Assembly (NCBI GenBank): GCA_020831525.1
Contig: JAFIGH010000005.1
Coordinates: 1 to 64,000, forward strand
Source of the DNA: Opitutales bacterium
Lineage (GTDB): Bacteria; Verrucomicrobiota; Verrucomicrobiia; Opitutales; Oceanipulchritudinaceae
Reading direction: 5' to 3'
Length of the DNA: 64,000 bases
Below the pieces are notes generated by a model. The model was not told the DNA's origin and ran no database searches. It saw only the letters and a list, made by a program, of their open reading frames with translations. The position numbers and the translations under genes were made by a program. Positions within the stretch are counted from its first letter, which is position 1; every line of letters starts with the position of its first letter. This document shows, piece by piece, positions 30,001 through 34,547 of this stretch.

Positions 30001-31206
30001 GTGGATACAACGGCCACGACTCTTGACCTCGTCAGCGGCTTCCTCTCGCGCGGCGAGGGCATCACCGTTTCGGTGACCGATGCCTTTGTCTGGAGCGGCG
30101 GACAGATCGCCGGGGCGGGCACACTGCGCCTCGAAGGCACAACGACCTATGCGGGCGGAACCAATCGCCGCTTCAACGGGCTCATCGAAAATGCGGGAAG
30201 TTTTGCTCACACAGGGACGGCTAACCTCGGCTTCGGGCAGACCTCCGGCGGGCAGAACACCTTCCGCAATCTGCCGGGCGGGACCTTCACGGTCAGCGAC
30301 GGGGGCGGGTTCTCCCAGTGGTCGCCGGGCACCCACCGCTTTGAAAACGCGGGAACGTTTGTCCGCTCGCCCGGCGGGACGACGAACGTGACAACTGTGC
30401 ATTTTCAGAATGAAGGCCTGCTTGTCATCAATGGCGGCACCTTCACCCCCAACGGCGGCTTCACCCAGAATGTAGCGGGCGCGTTGATACAGCTCGCCGA
30501 CGGCACGCTCGGTTCCACGTCCACGCTGAGCCTCGGCGCAGGCATCGTCACGGGCACGGGGACCCTTGCCGCGAATATCACCAACACCGCCACCCTGCGC
30601 CCCGAACCCGCCCCCGGCGGCCTAAGCTTCACGGGCAACCTCACGCAAGGGGAGGGCGGTCGCATCGAGCTGTCCCTCGGCCCCCGCCATGAAACGGCGG
30701 GCCACCGCTCACTCACGGTCGCCGGAGCGCTCGCGGCCAACGGCACCCTTGCCGTGCAGCTCCTGCCCGGCTTCGACGAGAATGAGGGCGCGGAGTTCGA
30801 CGTCATCGGTTTCGCTTCCACGTCCGGTGAATTCGCGGCGCTGCAAGGCTTCGCCGACAACCAGGGCTACACCTTCGACCTGCTCACTGGCTCCGACGCC
30901 TTCGCTCTCGACGTCCTTACCCGCGGCAGTGTCCCCGCCCCGGATTCCGGGACCGCAGCCACGCATGACTCCGGTCTCCGCCTTCAGACGATGGACGACG
31001 GTAGCCTCGCCGTCCACTACGGAGATCCGTCGCCCGACGGCACGCTTTCGCCCCAGAAGTCCCGCGACGCGGCGGACTTCGAATACTCCCTTGATCTGGA
31101 AACGTGGCACCCCGTCGATGCCATCCTCCTTGAGCACGCCCCCGGTATCCTCCGCCTCCAGCGCCCCGAAGGCGCCCGCTCCGTCTTCATCCGCGCCCGG
31201 AGGTAA
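15028..31206 (+). CDS. Giant secreted multidomain protein (5392 aa), adhesin-like, with LamG and tandem beta-helix repeats
   Basis: A signal peptide ends near 'VVAA' (residue 32). Approximate order of modules: a beta-rich N-terminal region; a long array of carboxypeptidase-regulatory-like repeats at ~907-2178 (recurring 'GRVLxxxGxPVxGxxV'); Big_5 Ig-like domains at ~2180-2405 and ~2700-2805; a thrombospondin-3-like calcium-binding stretch at ~2915-2988 ('DTDGDGIPDGVDP'); LamG/concanavalin-like domains at ~2995-3225, ~3661-3860 and ~3940-4145; cadherin-like segments between them; a repetitive beta-helix-like region at ~4311-5178; and a short C-terminal module with 'YSLDLETWHPV'. The ATG overlaps the preceding stop as ATGA, and the TAA overlaps the fdhD ATG. 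Binding to glycans or surfaces is inferred from LamG and Ig-like modules; no catalytic domain is evident. The frame is intact throughout. Confidence 0.85.
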   Translation: MRFDDRSYRRAWVSVLAFMAPFLFSIPPVVAAPLTTMEYRVVGQQLSVSPAAVAVPKGIPGSVLTTVAGDLPAGAFVEATLRGPSFPARRLVAAPNEPLLLPPLNLVGDYSLDAIRLIDPATGGTLLEGSPSSVPVRVFDEVLVARVTSRPLSSDEIRERGIYIDENNFRALEFEVGFVVDGETFPVKFPVVSPAFRGNTEIIPEAELEEALAQAEAINNQLALQADLPPELETANLNIQVKGLNVQFVNPGGDQELALQVPPIAGLMVIPGNIGFLNQFFSVMVFVENAAPGDSGLSVNQVTAEVVLPPGEDRVPGTWENPGDDPLRMARLGPDEIMDTVQPVVRPGPDGILGTADDIPRLRPREVGEAEFLVEGLREGLHLIDVKLRGTLEGLAAGPVEVEGKAAGSVLVRNPNFSLAFSHPRTVRSGEPYTASVTILNTSPTPANQVNVTLPTASISGAILESEATVFLGDILPGETKTATYELRSQRTGSITFSNLSSDDDIVGRFRLRMGVDERGVALSPDAIGYPDFVDDLPPALLRAADRVLGQALSVATAGQLPPGVTRVKRSTITTRSLELAEAGQRIRYSDTLERVIVDLLFDWQGARVFDAGFDQILRRTDAGREWREMLAGLLLDLGDPSLGAALDRLLPDIAGRGEAWWIAASDPAMGISFTAGDKTAGTDQSTLAGAAGYAAGGGGVVVAPLTEGGRFQWTVGEAVSGAEISFFRVGDDGFARRHLWSNLDLPAGARASLDPSAEPVALLIDLNGNGQVDETLVSAGQEVAEAFPEILAVVQDTSVRVGRPTNPCLFSPYQNYGTVLAVLFNKPMERAGAVRPGAYVVGGDNPAVTASLQPGGRMVLLNLQRGVGMIVPRDITVSGVNDPRGLPLAETTLPVQTTALMGTAVQGRVLRANGEPAAGVPVTLTYFEETGLFCTTLTLRPSQVFTDEEGRFEIDFILAGIPYSLGATDTGGLSAGALDVIMASGAEAGAVRAKLLELAEDPAFRDTLLAEFSVGAMPEAIAVAEGLDRALIRETLESSSPRVGTVQPMILRFRGRGTVEGQVLTESGSPVPGAAVNLFPDPDSREKGRGLFADSDGRFVFYGVPLGNYSLRAASSDGRRRDVAGVLDTPGQRAVEEIFLASTATPLTTLRGRVFEANGTTPHANARVFVGRYSSDGRFRNVVALADADADGFWTANNVPVSTRDVIAVSSDGQRKGERRDIAAVAGASTPLSIILQDAATVRGRVEFANGAPVPNALVAGGAALVRTDANGLFELTGVPTGQRNLAAGIEADPAGGIPFARTGNERVDVVPGDSTFTVIRFVPRGSITGRVLDQSGEPVTGINVSLPLDQFSFAWTPVDEDGVYRFDNIALGDHIVSAPGPAAQSTDTSGLVATIGNPESSQQDIVAAVVEAFEIFTGVNNPLLTGEGDNFNPIAWGYEEIRLVFDGQVINRDIVFLPNGTVSGTVVNGQGVPIGARVRLTGIGPTSNGDLGFIIRGERDSDPATGVFEFPGQLLAGAFGLQTVSPFFPSVISFNGATNRLDPDATDIVLQFPASQEINGRLTGTVFYPDGTPVGEDVNVKISFGDDYVIRTNEDGFFDTQIQLPALTDGRPGRFYSIEAEDPLTGFVGRGTVSLMPGIVNESNVTLLGRGGLDIVVEDASGAPVPGATVTVRGGAFPRETFDLAMDGNGSASLSGLSEGPYSVRAEATLGAAIVRGTRNVSVNRDATASVVVRLQPTGTITGRFLDADGITPIPGAQVTLGNSFAFAVTDGEGRFEVSGLPLNTYRVLAIDAATGRYALRNATLSTDGQTVNVTLGVQTTGELTGSVINSQRTGTVSGANVTLRILDGVSSERSVSTGPDGAFTFPGVPPGPFSLTANDPVSGISGAVNDTFPEATPVHTRNVELAPRAVVNVEVFLPDGVTPAAGAVVSLAVGLLEPVFVDADEEGIARFSGIPFGTVHLTGRETGNRDRSGVRRSFNVNTPGENAPRTLVLEGVGSVSGTVFGSDGVTPLSNTAVQLRDESPVLGTVNRTTVTDGAGNYSFENIAVGPYRLQVEALALAASHNGTITADGQADNADLTLGASGSVVGRLLRADGETPVEGLSVSLEFTPQSGALGVAVDTTDADGRFTMTGIPVGAVFFEGLLPEVNGIARAFGELTLNGEELDLGDILMDEDDPFIETVDPVNESVDVSVDTAVLVTFNEAMDPESIDPTGIFLRTGGAVVPATLALEEDEDDVARIVRLTPDAQLASEVTYELVVLDGDRVAAGTGAITARGPRDLVGRPLLVPFTSRFTTIDADPPVLVSFTPEDDAVQIDPRAVIRVAFNEPLRREPIEVVLTGPGGPVAGAVSLGLNDQVVVFTPEIELEPNATYTVSVSGIVDLAGNVAEDEPFTATFDTIRTIGPTVADIVIAGDAVPVAGSTVTFEAVLAEANPQARVRMSVDLVPIGESTTPGDLGVPILLPPPSTFTVRAIAIDEFGNEGPFYAKDFTSVANVPPVITFTRVNPSSGPLPTGSPFSVRVNAIDDAGIAELRAAAGGAATIPLAVTSDDSITLTGVVPATAAPTSVMFFASAIDGTGTSSGEQTFVVPVADATPPQLTVTSPVEGALVRPDEPLSVALTWSDNSGAVTLRATVTGDASGSAEKEASGTRNTQIPASLVVDLADASDEGGSLTLTVTATDAAGNETSVTHSLVLSDVSAPRIVERSPEVDTDAAGVLEIVELRFSKPLDPATVEDAVTVRDGSLALSGEVEQSAPDTLTWTPTEPLPFGATLDVEVAATLADEVGLTFGGETFGFTVTTAQVQSPVDAADYVETQEIDFSALIENTDDIDGVVLRMGGGGAVVFAEAAFSAAFNLPTLADVGLDPAADDATVPFAVYALIGGGGEAVPGGWTGAGARFVVPLFSGTLTLHNLEADSDGDGLPNWYEIAIGSDPFTPDSHLDFDGDGLTNLEEFERGTDPNLADTDGDGIPDGVDPRPLTPNSPPAAGAEFARTALFFDGENSYVEAHENLDPLNSFGPGMTLMAWVRAEPGAEGPMEIISRYRPGVSSGFGTSSRWRLFLDEDGQPAFDLQGRPAGATFRVSDRYFLAGRRNTVADITAPPVDLRDGQWHHVAAVFDRATDRMALYVNGALQNERTDVADIFVVDTMGTAPFSVGRQYREINGNEPRYYFQGHIAEVAVFGRALPQEELRGRFQRPLTGNETELRVYWRMDEGSGAPVVDQSSPSVTGTPGAAGPAADDSTQPPQRRDFGLTTDAGTALEFSLPALDADGDALTLRITQLPAHGDLLLDGEPHADTSVEFAADAVLTYLPSAGFSGVDDVFYEADDDLETSLPARLRFTVESGVPVVTAGELDLTIFQEQPVTFTVEELLGTGSASSGTLRILAVHGAANGTLTDNGDGTYTYLPDPGFAGNETISFTLGTEVAWNRFQEYQPGTASGSTDGNPNLDLRGFSVWSLEWIDGGGSLESDDPWYRKSSSRMVWRADTDYWAQATNGFSWIIDSEMRHIVNSAANLPILPVVRWVNEFDDLTVDVVGDLEILWGGAGGPQEGQPSTVEVAIAHEHAADGSVTLLFSETVTKPIPEPTLGDSVLIPVNLSGVELAPDDALRVTQRTLTDTPITNASNRLIDRNLAIVPAVGAPTGSVNIDVVANTPPVARSLLDGYALEFGGSGEVDLGNPEALQLTGDQTIEMWLKPADFDQRRNPWAKAYAGEGTMTQETNGTINYYFGTRGNNSGSSGVDFQSFNTGRSLPLGEWTHIALVRDLSNGVLRWYFNGQLINEADALFPAAVAGSLTAYIGRGYVQRYSGEIDEVRVWNMARTSEDIADNFRNRLTGFENGLVGYWNFDEGSGSQVLDLSPNNLTGTLAGGTNQPVFVSTFTPFAEIPESLAGDPALLMLDGTDADGDSLTTYITQWPEHGALFTTSDGTTPETSLTGAGDALLFQHTRQAVELPHGVLDGSTANTVEFWMCSERTVDQSLVSGANEENDNAYLIWIPNATLIQFYTGVTSTSFVEWTVEPVMDGVWRHLAFVRDPDAGGVELFIDGDSQGFREALLPGLNIAPGGLWLAQEQDSVGGGWNPNENFRGTIDEVRIWSRARTASEIADDWNRPLTGNETGLRAYYPMDTDGDTLLDRSGNAFHGLLTSIDRARDASRPSVVLSSAPLHGELPVILDDPQGRLVYLPEERHRGFDRVGFRVFDGSVFSEETIHPIYIQRDLLPPFAVDATVLVQGGATSFLDPFFNDYHPEGADFDLEDFSQPEHGTLTFDGERFIYEPEPVFTGFDSFTYTLTDGVRISETATVTVEVTAPEEIRWINPAGGNFLTGANWSSGSVPGPDERAVIDLDGTYTVTVNANHTVGQIVVGAASGTQTLRQTGGTFRIVAGAQVGENGRFELAGGIFQRDGFVSLLGEFVWSGSQIAGGGTLRLEGITTFAGGSNRRFSGLIENAGIFEHSAPANLGFGQTTGAENTFRNLPGATFTVSGSGGLVQWNSGTHRFENEGLFVLDRTGSTTVNNVVLDNTGIVEIGAGADLVLQTVTHRLRADGAVIGGGRLVADSGATILEHNLARLRVSGATLQVLPDISVAQLELATGFLSRGAGVSVTVTDTFVWSGGQITGAGTLRLEGTTTYAGGTNRRFDGLIENAGAFVHSSTVNLGFGQTSGSSNTFRNLPGATFMISGSGGIAQGNPGTHRFENEGSFVLGGTGSRTVGNVVLDNTGSVEIGAGADLVLQTVTHRLRPDGTVTGEGRLVADSGTTVLEHSLGRVRVSGATLQVVEDLSLAHLELATGFLSRGEDVTVTVTDTFAWTGGQVSGAGTLRLEGTTTYSGGTNRRFNGLIENAGSFENTGTVDLRFGHTSGMENTFRNLPGATFTATGGGGLSQWNAGTHRFENEGSVVWAGGASATVANVTLDNRGTMELAEGVELIVSSVLDHSGTLTLGAGADLVLRTATHLLRAEGELSGAGRIVADSGTVRLEVPFPRLRVSGGTLQVLVDTTATTLDLVSGFLSRGEGITVSVTDAFVWSGGQIAGAGTLRLEGTTTYAGGTNRRFNGLIENAGSFAHTGTANLGFGQTSGGQNTFRNLPGGTFTVSDGGGFSQWSPGTHRFENAGTFVRSPGGTTNVTTVHFQNEGLLVINGGTFTPNGGFTQNVAGALIQLADGTLGSTSTLSLGAGIVTGTGTLAANITNTATLRPEPAPGGLSFTGNLTQGEGGRIELSLGPRHETAGHRSLTVAGALAANGTLAVQLLPGFDENEGAEFDVIGFASTSGEFAALQGFADNQGYTFDLLTGSDAFALDVLTRGSVPAPDSGTAATHDSGLRLQTMDDGSLAVHYGDPSPDGTLSPQKSRDAADFEYSLDLETWHPVDAILLEHAPGILRLQRPEGARSVFIRARR
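28261..30390 (+). repeat. Tandem ~588-bp repeats inside the 5392-aa gene
   Basis: Four copies begin at 28261, 28849, 29437 and 30085, each with the codons for 'FVWSG(G/S)QI' or a close variant; the fourth is partial. Spacings are 588, 588 and 648 bases (196, 196 and 216 codons). Each copy repeats the same order of motifs: 'GTLRLEGTTT', 'NRRFxGLIENAG', 'NTFRNLPGATF' and 'THRFENEG'. The copies are similar at DNA level, so recent duplication or homogenisation is likely. The third interval is 60 bases longer because it carries an additional 'LDHSGTLTLGAGADLVL' type unit. Confidence 0.9.
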
Positions 31207-32114
31207 TGGAGAATCTCTCTACGCCGGATACCGTTATGAATAGCCCGATCTCCGTGAACGGCACTGCCGCCGTGCGCACAAGCGTGCGGGTCGTGAAGCG
31301 GCGCGTGGCAGGGGCTGTGTCCGGACCGGCGGAGACGGATTTTCTCGCCATAGAGGATCCACTGGAAATCGAGTTGGCGGGGACTCGGCGGCCGGGGGAC
31401 GGCGGCGGCACCCGCATGGTCACGATGCGCACGCCCGGGCACGATGCCGAATTAATCCATGGGTTTCTCTACTGCGAAGGTATCATCCGGGCGGCAGCGG
31501 ATGTCGTGGCGATAGAATTCAGCGAACCCGTCGGCGAGGCGCCGCCGACACGTGTGCGTTTGCGTTTGCGTGACGGCCTTGCTTCGCGCGCGGCGTCGGA
31601 GGTTGGACGGAGCTTTGCTGTGCATTCGGCCTGCGGTGTGTGCGGAACAAGCTCACTCGCACGGCTCGCTCTTGCGCCTTCGCTCCGTGTTGACGATGCC
31701 GTTCGGGTCGATGCCGGGGTCTTCCATGGGTTCCCGGCGCGGATGCACCGCGAGCAGGCGACCTTCCGCCAGACCGGTGGACTTCACGCCGCCGCTGTTT
31801 TTACGCCCGATGGAGCACTGGTGGTTTCGCGGGAAGACATCGGTCGGCACAACGCCCTCGACAAGGCCCTCGGGGCCGAGTTGCTCGCTGGCCGCCTGCC
31901 GACGAGCGGTCGCATCCTCTGCGTGAGCGGGCGCATGAGCTATGAGATCATGCAGAAGGCGCTCGTCGCGCGGATCCCGGTCGTGGCCGGGGTGGGCGCG
32001 CCCTCAAGCCTTGCGGTGTCGTTGGCGAACGACTTTAACGTCACCCTGATTGGATTTCTGCGGGGCGGCAGCTATAATATCTATAGCGCGCCGGAGCGCG
32101 TCTCCTGTAAATGA
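31206..32114 (+). CDS. fdhD: Formate dehydrogenase accessory sulfurtransferase FdhD
   Basis: FdhD transfers sulfur from a cysteine desulfurase to the molybdenum cofactor of formate dehydrogenase. The 302-residue chain has the paired active-site cysteines C143 and C146 in 'HSACGVCGTSS' and the family segment 'SREDIGRHNALDKALG'. A hydrophobic Gly-rich stretch near the end ('VGAPSSLAVSLA') is also typical. The ATG at 31206 overlaps the TAA of the giant gene (TAATG); an ATG at 31236 is an alternative start, since the first ~10 residues are not conserved. The stop overlaps the next gene as ATGA, fitting a dedicated partner of the downstream oxidoreductase. Confidence 0.93.
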   Translation: MENLSTPDTVMNSPISVNGTAAVRTSVRVVKRRVAGAVSGPAETDFLAIEDPLEIELAGTRRPGDGGGTRMVTMRTPGHDAELIHGFLYCEGIIRAAADVVAIEFSEPVGEAPPTRVRLRLRDGLASRAASEVGRSFAVHSACGVCGTSSLARLALAPSLRVDDAVRVDAGVFHGFPARMHREQATFRQTGGLHAAAVFTPDGALVVSREDIGRHNALDKALGAELLAGRLPTSGRILCVSGRMSYEIMQKALVARIPVVAGVGAPSSLAVSLANDFNVTLIGFLRGGSYNIYSAPERVSCK

Positions 32115-34444
32115 CAGCTTCTCCGCAAAGCAATCCCGATCCGCCCGACGCCGAACCGCCGCGTGTGCTTGGGCACCTCAAGCGCGGGGCTCCCAAAGAA
32201 AAGGCGGTGGGCGCGGAGGCGGTGACCCAATCGCTGAAGCACCTGAACGGACAAGCGGGCGTGAAACGCGGCGCGCAGGCGCTTTATCGCCTCAATCAGA
32301 AGGGCGGGTTCGATTGTCCGAGTTGCGCATGGCCCGATCCCGACGGTGAGCGATCACGTTTTGAGTTCTGCGAGAATGGGGTGAAGGCGGTGGCGACGGA
32401 GGCCACCCGCAAACGGGCGGACCGCGCCTTCTTCGCGCGCCATTCTGTCGCCGCACTCGCAGAGAAGAGCGACTTCTGGCTCAACGACGCCGGGCGCCTC
32501 ACCGAACCCATGCTTCTCGACGCGGGTGCGGAACACTATCGCCCTGTTTCGTGGGAGGCGGCGGTCGGCATTCTTGCAGAGGAGTTGAACGCAGTGCAGC
32601 CGGACGAAGCGGTTTTCTACACGTCCGGGCGTGCAAGCAACGAGGCCGCGTTTCTGTATCAGCTTTTTGTTCGCCAATACGGGACAAACAACCTGCCGGA
32701 TTGCTCGAACATGTGCCATGAGTCCAGCGGCGCGGCCCTCGGCCAGACGATTGGCGTGGGCAAGGGAACCGTCACGCTGGAAGATATCGAGCAAACTGAC
32801 TGCCTTCTCATTATGGGGCAGAATCCTGGTACAAACCACCCGCGCATGCTGACATCTCTTGAGAAGATGGTGCGCCGGGGTGGGAAGATTGTATCGGTAA
32901 ATCCGCTGCTGGAGACGGGATTGAAGGCCTTTGCCCACCCGCAGAAGGTGTCCGGCCTGATCGGCAGGGCCACGCCCCTTTGCTCGTTGCATCTTCCCGT
33001 CCGGCTCAACGGCGATCTGCCGTTTCTCAAGGGCATGCTCAAGTGCGTCTTCGAGGAAGAGGCGCGGCGGCCCGGAACGGTCGTCGACCGTGAGTTCATT
33101 GCGGCGCACACGCGCGGTTACGAGGAGACGGCGGCGGCGCTCAACGAAGTTTCATGGAGTGATATCGAGGCACAGTCCGGTCTCACGGTCGTGCAAATCC
33201 GCGAGGCGGCTGCTGTCTTCATGGGCGCGCGCGAAGCCGTCACTTGCTGGGCGATGGGACTCACGCAGCACCACAATGCTGTCGAGACGATCCGCGAAAT
33301 CGTGAACCTGCATCTGCTCACCGGCAAGATCGGCCGCCCGCGCAGTGGTCTCTGCCCTGTGCGTGGGCACAGCAATGTGCAGGGCGACCGTTCCATGGGG
33401 ATTTGCGAGAAGATGCCGGAGGCGTTTTTGCGGAGCCTCGAACAGGAGTTCGATTTCACGGCACCGCGCTGCCACGGCTACGACACCTGCGCTTCCATTG
33501 AGGCGATGCACGCGGGCCGCGCGCGGGTCTTCTTTGGCCTTGGCGGCAATTTTCTCTCCGCCGCGCCGGATACCCGCTACACCGCCGCCGCGCTGCGCCG
33601 GTGTTCGCTCACCGCGCACGTCTCGACCAAGCTCAACCGCGGGCACCTTGTCACCGGCGCGCGCGCACTCATTCTGCCCTGCCTTGGGCGCACGGAGACC
33701 GATCTCCAGGCAGACGGTCCGCAGTTTGTCACCGTGGAGAACTCCATGGGTGTCGTCCACAGCTCGGAGGGGCGGCTAACCCCGGCTTCGCCCGGTCTCC
33801 TCAGCGAAGTCGCCATTGTCTGCCGCCTCGCGCGTGCCACGCTCGGGGGGCGGTCAAGCGTTCCATGGGAGGAATTCGAGGTCGGCTACGACCGCATCCG
33901 CGACCGGATTGCGCGGGTTGTTCCCGGTTTTGAAGATTTCAATACAAAGGCACGGCAACCGGGCGGATTCTACCTGCCCAATCCGGTGAAGGAGCGCCGC
34001 TTTGCGACGGCAAGCGGCCGGGCGGAGTTTTCGGTTAATCCACTGCGTCCCCTCCGGCTGGAGGCGGACCAGCTGCTCCTCCAGACCTTCCGTAGTCACG
34101 ACCAGTTCAACACAACGGTGTATGGTCATGACGACCGCTACCGCGGCATCCGCGGCGAGCGCCGTATCATCTTTATGAACCCCGCGGACATGGAGGCGCG
34201 CGGCATTGCGCCCGAGCAGCCTGTGGACATCACGAGCCACCACAACGGCGAGACCCGTGTGGCGGAGTTTTTCCTCGCCGTTCCCTACGAAACGCCCCGC
34301 GGTTGCGCCGCCGCCTACTATCCCGAGGCGAACGTGCTTGTCCCCATTGGTTTCCGCGCCGCTGTCAGCAACACCCCCGCTTCCAAGTCGATAATCATCA
34401 CCGTTGCGCCCGCCCGCCCGGATTGGCCGGGAAGGGACCGTTGA
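32111..34444 (+). CDS. FdhF/YdeP-type molybdopterin oxidoreductase (formate dehydrogenase alpha-like)
   Basis: This 777-residue cytoplasmic protein (no Tat signal) matches the FdhF/YdeP family. Near residue 63 is 'FDCPSCAWPDPDGE', followed by 'FEFCENG'; the three cysteines are characteristic of YdeP-like proteins and replace the four-Cys cluster motif of classical FdhF. Cys202-His203 in 'SNMCHESSG' align with the Sec/Cys-His pair that coordinates Mo and acts in formate dehydrogenases. Molybdopterin-binding segments include 'LIMGQNPGTNHPRML' and 'CPVRGHSNVQGDR'. A molydopterin dinucleotide-binding domain forms the C-terminus ('FRSHDQFNTTVYG'). The adjacent fdhD supports a formate-oxidising or related role. 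YdeP itself has been linked to acid resistance in E. coli, so formate as substrate is inferred rather than shown. No electron-transfer subunit lies nearby. Confidence 0.88.
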   Translation: MTASPQSNPDPPDAEPPRVLGHLKRGAPKEKAVGAEAVTQSLKHLNGQAGVKRGAQALYRLNQKGGFDCPSCAWPDPDGERSRFEFCENGVKAVATEATRKRADRAFFARHSVAALAEKSDFWLNDAGRLTEPMLLDAGAEHYRPVSWEAAVGILAEELNAVQPDEAVFYTSGRASNEAAFLYQLFVRQYGTNNLPDCSNMCHESSGAALGQTIGVGKGTVTLEDIEQTDCLLIMGQNPGTNHPRMLTSLEKMVRRGGKIVSVNPLLETGLKAFAHPQKVSGLIGRATPLCSLHLPVRLNGDLPFLKGMLKCVFEEEARRPGTVVDREFIAAHTRGYEETAAALNEVSWSDIEAQSGLTVVQIREAAAVFMGAREAVTCWAMGLTQHHNAVETIREIVNLHLLTGKIGRPRSGLCPVRGHSNVQGDRSMGICEKMPEAFLRSLEQEFDFTAPRCHGYDTCASIEAMHAGRARVFFGLGGNFLSAAPDTRYTAAALRRCSLTAHVSTKLNRGHLVTGARALILPCLGRTETDLQADGPQFVTVENSMGVVHSSEGRLTPASPGLLSEVAIVCRLARATLGGRSSVPWEEFEVGYDRIRDRIARVVPGFEDFNTKARQPGGFYLPNPVKERRFATASGRAEFSVNPLRPLRLEADQLLLQTFRSHDQFNTTVYGHDDRYRGIRGERRIIFMNPADMEARGIAPEQPVDITSHHNGETRVAEFFLAVPYETPRGCAAAYYPEANVLVPIGFRAAVSNTPASKSIIITVAPARPDWPGRDR

Positions 34445-34537
34445 GCGGATTCGGTCGGCGGTAGGGGCGGAAACAGGATGCGCGACGACTCTGCGGCGAG
34501 TGCCGGAACAGGTTTCCGGCAATGCCTTGCCTTGTCC

Positions 34538-34542
34538 GGAGG
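34538..34542 (+). promoter_or_regulatory. Ribosome-binding site deciding the DUF2264 start
   Basis: GGAGG five bases before the ATG at 34548 is one of the clearest Shine-Dalgarno sequences in the window. It supports this start over upstream in-frame codons. Confidence 0.7.
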
Positions 34543-34547
34543 TTTCC

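Noticed and set aside
28261-30390. CRISPR-like periodicity
   Set aside because: Units are ~588 bases and coding; there are no short identical repeats with unique spacers.
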